A stretch of 52,298 nucleotides of DNA, taken from Bondarzewia mesenterica (lineage: Eukaryota > Basidiomycota > Agaricomycetes > Russulales > Bondarzewiaceae). Position 1 is the first letter of the stretch. Every line of letters begins with the position of its first letter. The notes below the pieces were generated by a model. That model did not search any database, was not told where the DNA came from, and was given only the letters and a program-made list of their open reading frames with translations. The position numbers were made by a program, and so were the translations under genes. Below are positions 33,344 through 44,236 of the stretch, in pieces. Where the stretch lies: contig SGPL01000210.1 of the NCBI GenBank assembly GCA_004802705.1, forward strand, positions 1-52,298, written 5' to 3'.

Positions 33344-33903
33344 AGCTTTGTCGGTTTGAGATGATCACTGAGGGGCTTCTGGGTTGGCACATCTCAGGCA
33401 GGCGTTTGTAGGGGGCTTTATGGATTGAACTTAGTGCTCCGACAAATCGGAATCAAGTTGAGCAGCCGCAATCAATCCGACGGAAATGTTTTTAGAGGCA
33501 ACTCAGGGCGACCCCTCTGCCGCGCTGACATCGAAATAAAAGGGCATTTGATCCAACTGCTCGCGCAGATCTGACACCGGCCACTTGTTGAGCTACCTTT
33601 TTTCATATTATCAGACGGACTGGTATTTCAATAAAAACGGCGCTTGAATGTGAATCGGCGGACCTCCCCCTTGATCTCATTAATTTGTTTATTTTACATT
33701 CATCATATACTTGCCGGAACCTGTCGGTTCTTCGATTCTCGTTCCGTCGAAACATGGATATCTACGATATCTCCATCTGCTGTGATCTATTCACCTTTCG
33801 GACGGAGATCGTTTTGCCTGGATAGAATCATATTAAAAGGACAGAATGGATCGTCCCCCGTTCAGCCCAAGCACAACCCTCTACGTTGACAGCGAACCTG
33901 TTC

Positions 33904-35569
33904 ATGCAGTACCCTACTGACTCTCACCTGGAAGCCTTTCAATTGGGCCCTTTCACAGCTCCACGCTTGTGGACTGGCCTATGGCAACTCTCTAGCACCG
34001 CCTGGGGTAGTGCCTCAGCAGCAAAGATCCGGCAGGGCATGGCGAGGCATGTGAGCCATGGGTATATCGCCTTTGGTATGCTTCTGTCCTTATAGATATC
34101 TTTTTTATTTCATTTTTGTGATACTGATGACCTCTCGAAGACATGGTGAGTCCGTTTGCTGAGAATCACTCGAGCTTAGCGACCGACCGTGCTATTCCCG
34201 ATGCCTTACGCGGTATTTGTATTAGGGTGAGCATGCCCCTTTCACCGCCTGGTTACCGATCTGCATGATATGAGATCTCGTTCCACAGCGGACCACTATG
34301 GAAGCGCAGAGATCCTCTTTGTAAGTCTCAGCAATTTCCATCTCATTACAACACTGCTCATTCAGCTTGTATTCTTCCCAGGGGCAATTCCAAGAGTCAC
34401 TCTCGCCATCACAGAAAGTGATTGGAGCAACGAAGTGGTGTGTATTTAAGCCGACTGACCCTTCCCGCGATATCGTGGAAGCAGCTGTTCGGGATCGTAT
34501 GGCCCGTATGCGAACCCAGAGTGTCGACCTCCTACAGGTCTGTTTTCCACGTGCGTCCCTGTGAAGTAGCGCCCGAGGAATACTGAGGCTCTCATCACTG
34601 CCATGAACGCAGTTCCACTGGCAGAACTATAGTGACAATGGGTACATGAAGGCCCTCCGGCATTTACAGGACCTTCAGTCTGAAGGCCTCATCACTACTC
34701 TGGGTTTGTGCAACTTTGACGCCATCAGGACCGATGAAATCTGCACACAGCTGGGACCTGGTTCAATTGTAACCAACCAAGTCCCGGTGAGACTTCTTCC
34801 CCATACTGTGTACCCCAGCGTGATCGATCCTTCGAAATCGCATGTTGATGAAATGATGCTTTTCGTATTGCAGTTTTCTTTGATTGATACCAGGGTTCTC
34901 CATGGGATGTCTGATGTGTGCGAAAAGCACAACATCAAACTGTTGACCTACGGCTCCTTAGTAAATAAATATTATTTTTGACCATGTGGTCCCGAAACAC
35001 TGATTCCGATTTCTGTTTTACTCCATCTTCCCGCCTGTGGTATTCTAGTGTGGAGGCTTCCTCTCGGATGCTTGGTTAGACAAGCCTGAACCCGATCCGT
35101 ACTCTGGGTCACTAACGCCATCGCAGCGGAAGGTGCGTCTTCCCCCAGCATTTTCGCCTGTCCAACTCTAACGCACCCTTCACTCTAGTACCTCGATGTA
35201 ATATTAAAGGTTTGGGCAGATTGGCAACTGTTCCAGACACTCCTGTCAGTACTGCGGACTATCGGCGACCGTCACATGGGCGCCAGCGTAGCCAACGTGG
35301 CTACAAGATGGGTGCTTGATCATCCGTGTGTTGGGGCTGTCCTCGTGGGTGCGTCCAGTCTTCTCCAATCCATTCACAATCTTCCTGACGAGCCGACATA
35401 ATCGCTAGGAACACGATTGGGCGTGTCTGAGCATCCAGATGATAATCTGAATGTCTTTCGGTTCGGATTGTCCCAAGAAGACAAAGACGACATTGAAGCG
35501 GTACTGGATCGGTCAAATGGACGCAGGATAATTAGTTTGATTGGTGATGTTGGCGCAGAGTATCGGTGA
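33904..35569 (+). CDS. aldo/keto reductase
   Basis: Ten exons give 343 residues, the usual family length: 33904-34075, 34141-34145, 34226, 34289-34320, 34382-34537, 34613-34786, 34874-34960, 35049-35132, 35189-35348, 35409-35569. The catalytic tetrad is complete: Asp and Tyr in FDMADHYGSAE, Lys in GATKW, His in LLQFHWQNY. An AKR-like NADP-binding end follows (VLVGTRLGVSEHPDDN). These enzymes reduce aldehydes or ketones with NADPH in a TIM barrel; the substrate is unknown. The splicing is odd: two micro-exons of 5 nt and 1 nt carry the Asp, Met and first base of the Ala codon. Skipping both keeps the frame but removes the catalytic Asp. Start ATG at 33904 is the first in frame; an upstream exon is not excluded. 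Confidence 0.88.
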
Positions 35570-36006
35570 AGCCTGGCTCCGAAGAGATTGACGGATCGTG
35601 TAACACAGCTACAAATAAAGACTCGGATATAATGAGGGGCCTCTGTCCATCACAGAGTTTTTGACACGCTGTTTGATATCATGAGGCCTGCCTTGATCAA
35701 AAGTCTGAATGTGATCACCTCAACTTTCTCATCATCAACGCAAGACGGACTCATCGAGAATGTGGAGCATCCTGTCGTGCCCCGACGCTATGTACTATCG
35801 TATCAAGTAGAGTTTGATATGTATGTTCCTGTGCTTACACACGTGATTCGTAATGTGATATGATGGGGTTCTACATGTACAAGATGATACAAGGTGTGCC
35901 AATTACTAAACCGTAGTGCGTTCGTGCCAGATGCTGGTAGTCCTCTGATGACAATGGTAAATGATGCGGAACAGAGAGCGATAGAAATGGAAAAAATAAT
36001 CTAAAA
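35570..36006. other. intergenic region between convergent genes
   Basis: The stretch separates the 3' ends of the reductase (+) and the hydrolase gene (-). Only a 60-codon ORF (35681-35863) is present, without features. I see nothing else. Confidence 0.5.
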
Positions 36007-39000
36007 TCAGAGCTTGCTGACCGACCCAGGTGACGAGCCAGCGAAGGAATTCATGCGCGTTATAGGTTGGAGCTTCCGCTTGATGTCCCGCAGGATGGTC
36101 GTCTTCGGGTGCCAATGCGGGAAAGCATTCCTCAATTCAGAGAAATCTTTGGAAAAGAAATGCGCTACATGCTCATCCGCAATCATATCGCGAAGAGCCC
36201 AGGGTATCTACCATACGGACATGGACGAGACGAGTGTTCAATCAAGTGACGAACACAGCATAAGGAGAGTAACCTGCGGCACACCTCGTAATCGTTTTGT
36301 TCAGCATTCGCATTGAAAGGCTGCACCACGAGTTCTGGGTGCTCTTCCAATCCATGATTCGTGAGGAACAGGTAGTCGACCGCGAGGCTGCGCCGCGTTT
36401 CATCATATCAAAATGTCTCACAGCATCAGCATCTTCATCTCGGGAAGTTAGAACAACAGTGGAACTGAGCTCACGCAAAAGTTGAAAGCTCTTCATATGC
36501 AGTCGAATGCCCAACACCGTTCAGAGATCCAGCAGTTGCCTCGGAGAGATGAACGAGTAACCCGCTATCGGAGAGCCCAGAGTTCAAGATCCGGAGGAGT
36601 AGCACCAGAAGATTTGAAAGGAAATCAGATGAGCTGTAGGTTTCAATATGCTCAGAGACTTGTTGCAGTGCAAAGGAAATCATGAAGATTGAAGTCCACG
36701 CACTGGTATGCATCTCCATCGATGTACAGAGCCCTCAGTATCAATGGATGCGAAGCCGCGGTGAATAATCCAGAGTAAATGGGAACAACTTGATCGTTCA
36801 GCGAAGCAGTGAATACCATCTTCGTCTGTTGTTAGTCAGATAGAAAGATGATGAACAAAACGCCGCCCAAAGTCATATGACACTTCGAGTGAACACACCC
36901 CATGGTCCACAACGTTGCGCAGGGCCTTTACGTAGTTCTTTGATACCTCACTCTCCGTATTCTATAGGAAGAATTGCAATAAATCCGATGGGCATCAACA
37001 AAGGATCAGTGGCCTTACCTGGAATTCGAAAAGCTCACGGGCGGCTGTAGACTCGAAATACTAAATCCACTGGGCATTTAGCGCATGTTTTGAGGATGTA
37101 ATAGTTTCACTAACCTGGATGTACGGCTGCAATAAGGAGCTCGAGCTCAAGTAACGCAGGGGACCCAGATGAATGCCACATAGTGCAAGGCAGCACACCC
37201 TCTGCGGTGGGGACGGCATGACGACACCGCCTCCCGCAGACGACAAGGCAGCTGACGCGCTAGCGAGGACGTCCGCACTTCGCGATGTCCTGATGTGCTT
37301 ATGCTGAATCAGGCGGTCGAGCAGGTGGGTGGAAACGATTGATCCCTGGGAGTGCGTTGCGACGAAGATAGCATCCGCAGCGTGTAAATCGTCCATCCAC
37401 TCTTGGTTGTTGGTTAGACTGTTGTAAAGCCTGTGAGTAGGATCATAGAGACAGGATGATGAGCACTCCTGCTCAAACAAACGTTCCATGTGTGTCGCTC
37501 ACTTGTCCACCCTCTTCTTGATCGTTCCCTCGCCCTCCAAGGGTATCTGTGTGACCTTGTCCAGCTCAACGCCATGCCTGACTTGGAAATCTTCAAGAGC
37601 CTGGCACAGCATCGCCACAAACTTGGTACTCGTCCCGGTTGGCTGCAAAGAGGATTTTACGATTAGCGCAGAGCTAAGCCTTAAAGAAGACACAGCCCAC
37701 CTCGCCCAACATGCTTCTCATCACCGCCCCTAATCACGAAGAAATGAAAGACGGATAGATCAGTAAAAGATTATCTCCCAAACGCCACTAGCAACAGGCG
37801 CGCAGCCGATACGAGGAAAATCGATGAGAAGATAGCTCACCTGGAAACCACCCGTGAATCCCGATAACGACCACTCTCTTGCACCCTCTCAACACATCTT
37901 CGTTTAACCCGCCTTCCTCCATCACGCTCCAAGCCCTCGGTAACGCTTTGCCGAAATGCGCAAATGCTTCCCTCGCCCTCTCCTTCCCCTTTCCTTTCCC
38001 GTGCCCCCGCTCACTATCCCTTCCCTCATCCTTGGCGAACAACACCCCACTCACAAAGTTCATGGTCTTCTTAAGCGTTGACGTAGGTGCAGGTGGGAGT
38101 GTGGAGCGCGGAGGTGAATTGAATGTGTCTGCCCAGGTGGGCAGAACGAGGTTGGGCTGAGATGGATGGGTGCCGGTAGGCGAGGAACGCCCGGAGCTCT
38201 TGGAAGGCGTTGGCGAGTGTGAATTGCGCGTCGACACGCGTGGAGGCTCCGTCTTTGACGATAAGTTGCGGGGCGGGGGAGTCGGGTCAGATTTCTTTAT
38301 GCCTGGCCTTCCACCGGATGAGGGCGAACGCAACGGTTTCTGACCTGACTGTTGCTGTTGCTTCTTGTTAGCTACTTGCCTACCGTTCTCCATCGTCGAA
38401 GGAGCATTGGCAGCAATAACAGTTCTGTCTTTGTCCTTGTCTCCACCACCTTCATCCTCATCCAGGTCCATCACCTCCATCCCGTTCTCGTCTTTCTCTG
38501 CTTCATGCTCCCCGCTTGTGATCATCTTCGCCAAGAGCATTCTCGACGAGAAAAACGACGCCCATCCTAGCTGGTTCGTCGCTATCGTGGCCTCGATCGG
38601 ATTCGGGGGCTCTCTGGTGGCCGGGAAGGCGCAAGCAGCAGCAAACGGCGCAGCCTCCTCCCGCGCCAGTGCTTCCTCCTGTACCACTTCTGATGCCGCC
38701 TTTGCCCCAATTTCTGCACTCTCGATCTGTGGCTCAGGCTGTCCTGTGGCGGAAGTCGTAGAGTACCAAGACCACGGCGAAAACCAAGATGAGTATTGAG
38801 GTTGAGCAGCTTCCTCCGAATGACTGGGCGGTGTCGGTTCTGCAGGAGGCGCGCTGATTTCTGGGTGTTGCTCCGGTGTCACTGGAGATGCTGGATGTTC
38901 TAGGATCGGAGCTACATTTGCAGAGTGAGTGGCAGAATCGTCAGCTGATGTCGCTGCGGGGGGTTCCGCGGGAGGATGGTTTGGGCCCCATCCAACATAA

Positions 39001-40412
39001 GACCACCAAGAAGAAGAGTATTGAGAAGACGTTTCAGCAGAGGTTGGCATCAGCTCTGCAGATGCAGGCGACTCTAAAGGCGCCTCTGACGTTGCAGGAC
39101 TGTCCGCCGCAGAGGGTGATTGAACTGTTCGGAAACCAAGTTCAGTAATATCCGTCTAGTTAAACACGAAAAAAAATACATGCCCGTCACTGACTCTGCC
39201 ACAGTCGTGCTATTGTCTGACTGCGGCTGTGGTATCGGCTCGTGAGTATCTCCCGGTGCACGATCTTCGTGGATATGAGTATCCCTTATGTCCGCTGCCT
39301 TGGCGGATGCAAGTGCCTTCTCCAAGGGCACCTTCGGCCTGCCAAGTAAAGGGATACTTAAAGAAAATCTGCTAGCAGATGGATTAAGAGAAGCTAAATT
39401 CTGATTACTGTCTCCAGAGAGGACGCGCCGGCGAAGGCTGAGCTGTAGATTTCGAATTGGGCTTCGAGAGGTGTGGCACTTCCTCGTCAATGGACGATGG
39501 CATCAGGAGAGACGTGCCAGCTAAAGGAGAAGGCGCTGTGGGTGAGGGTGGAGATTTAGAAGAGGGACTGCCAAACCAGGATTTCTTGCCGCTTGCTGAT
39601 GGGATCGGAACGGAGATGGCAGAAGGGACAGAGCTAGCTACGTTTGTGCGGGGAGGCGTAGGAGGTACGATGTTCAAGGCTGGGATAACAGGTTCGAGGC
39701 CAGGCGTTTCAGAAGCCCTGGACTGTGCATCAGATGTAGTCGTAGCTACGGCAGGAGCGGAATTAAGGTTGGAAGCGTGAGCTGGTTCGTCTACTGGACG
39801 TTCCTCCATCTGCGCTGCCTTGCTACTCTTTCGCACTGTATCTTTTGCGCGTCTCCGAGAAAGTGACGAGAACCATGAGGCACTTGATGATCCCTGTGCA
39901 CGATTGGTGGCAAGAGAATCGGACGATGTCGATGGCATAAGACTTAGACTAGGTGCCGAGGAGGCGGATGCTACTGGAGGCTGAGCAGATACTGATTCTG
40001 GTATTCGAGCAGATGGATTGGGAAGTATATCCTGTGCGGGGCCGTTGAGAGATACGACAGGTGAAGTATTCGCACCCTGTTCACCGTCATCTGGCCCGCT
40101 CGTAGGCTGAGTGGCAGCTTCAGTAGCCTCAGCTGGTACAGCAGCCGCCGTCCTTGCACGTTTAGGCCCCGGATCTTCCTCTATCGCTGTCGCATCCTTG
40201 CGCGTTGCGATTGATAATGACTCTGAACGATCACGTTTCCTCATGTCCGCCTCACTGGGCATCGGCAAGTGCTGCACTGCAGAGGCCAAAGGAGCACCTG
40301 CTTCTGGTTTCGCAACAACTAGAGATAGCGATGACTGTGCGGTATTCTTTGAGAGAGATCTCCAATGTGGTGTAGAGCGTGTCGAAGTTGTTGAGAGGGG
40401 AGTGGAGGTCAT
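36007..40412 (-). CDS. YML020W-like alpha/beta-hydrolase domain protein
   Basis: A long gene from ATG at 40412 (MTSTPLSTTSTRS) to TGA at 36007-36009. Clear exons are 39409-40412, 39191-39368, 37841-39155, 37701-37729, 37503-37642, 37115-37430, 37019-37060, 36899-36961, about 36704-36825, then three 3' exons. The first 700 residues are disordered, Ser/Pro/Ala-rich, with a KRART basic patch and SSWWSYVGW. The hydrolase part begins VVVIGIHGWFPG, continues GTSTKFVAMLCQALEDF, and has the nucleophile elbow ATHSQGS and late blocks NDQVVPIYSGLF and NHGLEEHPELVVQPFNANAE. This matches the uncharacterised family of yeast YML020W. One junction (near 36659/36704) could not be closed in frame by eye, so a sequence error or unusual splice site is possible. 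Introns of 35 and 40 nt are among the shortest here. Confidence 0.83.
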
Positions 40413-40709
40413 GGAAGATTGTCAAAGAGACATGAGTGAATCAATAATGGGCGCGCTGAGGCCTCAAGTCGATGACCACGTTCATCCAAATACGTCAGTC
40501 TTGCAACTCCGTTCGAACCTCAACCGAACCGGTGCTAACTTGTGGAATACAAGACGACAAGACGATGGTATGCCTAACTTTGGCCTTAAAATGAAAATAT
40601 CCTAAAATCCATCCTCACACTGAAGATACAGGGAAAATGAATGTTTAATGCTATGTATGATGCATTGAGAATGAATGGGTCATAATAGCTTAAAATACAG
40701 CTCACAATA

Positions 40710-40781
40710 TCTCTGGTAGTATATCGGTTAGTACACGCGCCTGTCACGCGCGAAAGCGGGGTTCGACTCCCCGCCAGAGAG
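40710..40781 (+). tRNA. tRNA-Asp (anticodon GTC)
   Basis: 72 nt, intronless. The acceptor stem is TCTCTGG paired with CCAGAGA, discriminator G. The D arm contains the GGTTAGTA-type loop (A box). The anticodon loop is CTGTCAC with GTC. The T arm is GGGGTTCGACTCCCC (B box). Sequence and stems are those of eukaryotic tRNA-Asp. It lies 300 bp upstream of the hydrolase gene's start, on the opposite strand. Confidence 0.97.
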
Positions 40782-40788
40782 AGCTAAC

Positions 40789-40796
40789 TTTTTTTT
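40789..40796 (+). terminator. RNA polymerase III terminator of tRNA-Asp
   Basis: A run of eight T residues begins 8 nt after the tRNA 3' end, as expected for Pol III termination. Confidence 0.85.
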
Positions 40797-41028
40797 GTTT
40801 CTACCTGAGTAGGTTGAACAGCCCAGAGACGACAATTGTGTCGGCTTTCATTAAAAAAGAATTGTGCGCATCAATCGCGGACATGAATGTAATTGAAGTG
40901 GAGCGACGGCTCCCCAACTCGGATGCTAAGGAACTGCGATTGCGTCCAAGTCGATCGCAAACGTGATGAAGAAGCGAGACACAGACCTAAAGCACTGGCG
41001 AAACAACACCCTGAACAAGACTTCGCTT

Positions 41029-43814
41029 TTAGACATTCGACTGCAGCGACGAGAATCCCTTTGGAAGTTCAGCAAGAGAGACAGAAACTGGTTCTCTCTC
41101 CATCGAACCCAAAAAACCGGGCCGTGACGGGCGAAAGAAGTAATCCTGATCGTCGACCGGCTCCTCAATTTGGTGACTGCATAGTCGACGACGAAACAGA
41201 ATGAACATGACTATTCAGCATAAATTCACATGGAAGAGACAGAAGAGACGACTTACACATCGTGGAGATGCCTAACAATTTCCCTACTGTGGACTTGAGG
41301 GTGCACGCAGTGGTTGCAGTCCCATTTAGAAACCGTTCCATGCCTAATTTGCTCCCTGTCCTTCGCCATGGCAGTCTCCTCAGGCGTGAGCAATCGCCAC
41401 TTCGGGGCTATATGACCGAACTCAGTAAACATGAAATGGTCGACCTGATCGCACGCAGTCATTAACACCTGCCGTGAATACGAACTAAACCTGCAGTCGA
41501 AGGTACTCACGCAAGATACCCACGTCCGTGCGAGCAAGGAACCTGTGACTTTAGGAGGGCAGTTCATGCAGATAAAACGACGATTCAACCGGTCCATGGT
41601 GCGGTCGACCGTGTTGGACGGATCTAAACCCACGAGCATGACCAAACTCGCCGCAGCGTCTGAGCCTCTCCGATCGAACGAGAGGCGGTCGGAACCCGGT
41701 CTGATGCTACCAATTTGACTCCAAGCTGCGCACAACATGCGGGCAGTCGTCAATGAGGTGGGAGGGCTAGATAACCAAGACAATGACGAGAGATAATGAG
41801 GAAATCCAGTAAATCCCAACTTAAACACGGATGTCGCAAGCTCGAGAGGGCCAGCGAACGTGTCCATTCCGCCTGAACGCATGGCCCCCGCAGCAGGATC
41901 TGACAGTAGCGTCGGAAGCATAGAACCTCCGTTCTCCTTATAATCAGTAGGAAGCATAGCGATGCATTGGTCCCGTTTCAAGCACAGCCAATCGGCGACG
42001 GACTGAGGAATTCCGCGGATGGGCTCGTCCCAGTCGGCATCCGGGAGTTCTGCCAAAAGATCTTTGTTTATTACTTCTGCAAAGCAGGAGAGAAAGGGGG
42101 CCTGGTGAGAGCAGGGAAGGTAGAGGCGCTGCGAAGGAAGAACTTGGATCAGCCATTGGGAGTACAACAGCTCTGCCTTGTGCTCTCTCTGGCGTTTCTC
42201 CGAATAACGGATACCGTTGAGGCGATCCTCCCTTGCTAGAGCGAGCTTAGCTTCCAGTTTAGGACGGATGCGAACCCAGACTAAAGAGATGTTATTTGTG
42301 TGAGATTGGTTTCTTCCAGATGTACAACAAGACGACCAACTTTGTTCCGTTAGCGGTTGACCTTTATTTACTAAGTTTAAGTAGGAAAACCCATGATAAT
42401 CAATGTCTTGTGCGGCGAAGCCCGCTGCCAAAAGACGAGCCTTGATGCTGAGTGTGTTAAAATTCAGCTTTGTGAAACAAGTAAACATGGAAAATCACTA
42501 ACTCTTTAAATCGCTGTCTCGAGATCTCGTGAGACTGAGCGTTACGAAAGTTAGAGGACTCGTGGATCCAGTCATAATACGGTTCGCAATTCTACGAGAG
42601 TAGGTAAGGGTTCGTCAAATGACATCATAAAAAAAAAGGTTTGCCATACTTCAACAACCGCACCGACATGTTCGATGCTCTTCGACTGAAACTCTTCCCA
42701 TACTCTTTGTGCTTCAGGCTTTTTCAAGTTGATGTCTTCCTGGAACTCATCCACTTTCTCGGTCATAGCTTCGATGTCTGCCCTCCAGTAATACTTGCTG
42801 TTTGATTGCCTTCCTCGATTCCAACCACTATCTATAAGTGAGAGATGGAAGGTAAGGGTCACACATGATGATATTGATAAAATGACAAACAATTCGTGTA
42901 TGGAATGAGTTGCAAAATGGATGGATCTAGATCCGGGTATTGTGACTTGAACTTGGCAGAGTAAAGCAAACTGATGGAGATGGAATTGATGATATATAAA
43001 ACCGTCGACGAGAAAATCCTTACCCTGCTTTCAAACAAGATTTGCACAGACGTCGCCTGAGGGCAAAATCCACCCTCTGTATGCCCTTCGTACCACATTC
43101 CTTATATCAGAGCAGATGAGCCGTTCAGTAAATTCAGTGAACAGGTGGTCATGGTCAACATACGAAACAAGCTGTTCCTCCAAAGAGTAAGTTTGCCCAG
43201 CTTGGTTCGGACATGTCGCTAGGGGGTTCAGGTGCTGGTGGACCAGGAATCGATTGTCGAGCATTTTTCCACAACGAACTAACGGTGCGAGACATGAGAA
43301 GGTCACGCAGGGTCTTACTCGTTCGCGCGAGTTGTAAGAGGTCGAACGGCGAAAGGCAGCGAAAGATCTAGCATGAGACGTATGTGCAGTTGTGAACCAC
43401 AGTGACAGCCAGGAGTAGCAAGAGCGAATACCTCAAAAAGGACGTCAAGAGGCATGCCGAGCATGTTCTCAAGTCTCCCTTGCTTCCTGCGACTCGGACC
43501 CTTGCCTTTCCCAATGGTTTCCGCCTTCGATACCGACTTTGTCTTGCCCGTCTTCCTGCGCTTCGTGGTCATGGATGTCGTCGCTGTAGAAATGTTCTAC
43601 TCAGCATTATCTACACTGAGCTTTGTTCAGGTGACGCACCTTTGATAAAGCTCTCGCCGGCGCCGTCGCTATCAAATTGCGACTCATCCTGAGCAGACAA
43701 TGGATCATCTTTGTCCATGAATTCGCTATCCAGATCGCCGTCCACATCTTCTGACGACGTAGCTATTCGAGGGGCTGGGAGCTTTCCTGACTGTCGACGT
43801 GTGACAGCCGGCAT
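41029..43814 (-). CDS. F-box protein with C-terminal C2H2 zinc finger
   Basis: ATG at 43814 (MPAVTRRQSGKLPAP) to TAA at 41029-41031, with at least nine short introns. An acidic/Ser lead and a Lys/Arg-rich stretch (KRRKTGKTKSVSK) precede the F-box MLGMPLDVLFEVF. This is followed by LLMSRTVSSLWKNARQSIPG and a Cys-pair segment CFECGTKGIQRVDFALRRRLC, the layout common in Agaricomycete F-box proteins. The middle is helical (IKARLLAAGFAAQDIDY; RPKLEAKLALAREDR). Near the C-terminus, CNHCVHP...RHLHDVH fits C-x2-C-x12-H-x4-H, a C2H2 finger; its last His is supplied after an intron whose donor is GTAAGT. F-box proteins recruit substrates to SCF ubiquitin ligases; the substrate here is unknown. Intron borders in the 42.1-42.5 kb part are not fully resolved. 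Confidence 0.8.
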
Positions 43815-44236
43815 TGTGGACTCTGTGGGAGCTGTGAGCTGTGAGCTATAGCTGAAGAGTGCGCAATATGTAGGCAAGGCGCGACTCGTCTCAGCTCGTC
43901 TCCCGAGTCCCGACGTATCAATCGGTCACGCGGTCACGTTTCGAGGGCGTTCAAGCGAACCGGTCTCATGTGACCACGTGAAAGGTGAAGGTTTGCGAAC
44001 CTATCCAAGTGTCGATTCAAGAAACGCTGAAGGCACCGAGTTGCGCATGCCGATACTAAGTAGTTATCGTATGTATACTGTCAGTTAGAGAATATGAGGG
44101 TCACGCTTACATTTGCGTTGCAACAAAGTCAATCAGACAGCCTGAATTAATGCATAGGAACAGAGCACAGTGTCGCACATACAAGTACATCGTAGAGCCG
44201 CAGAGACACCTGAAAAGTCCATTTCACCATTCGATA

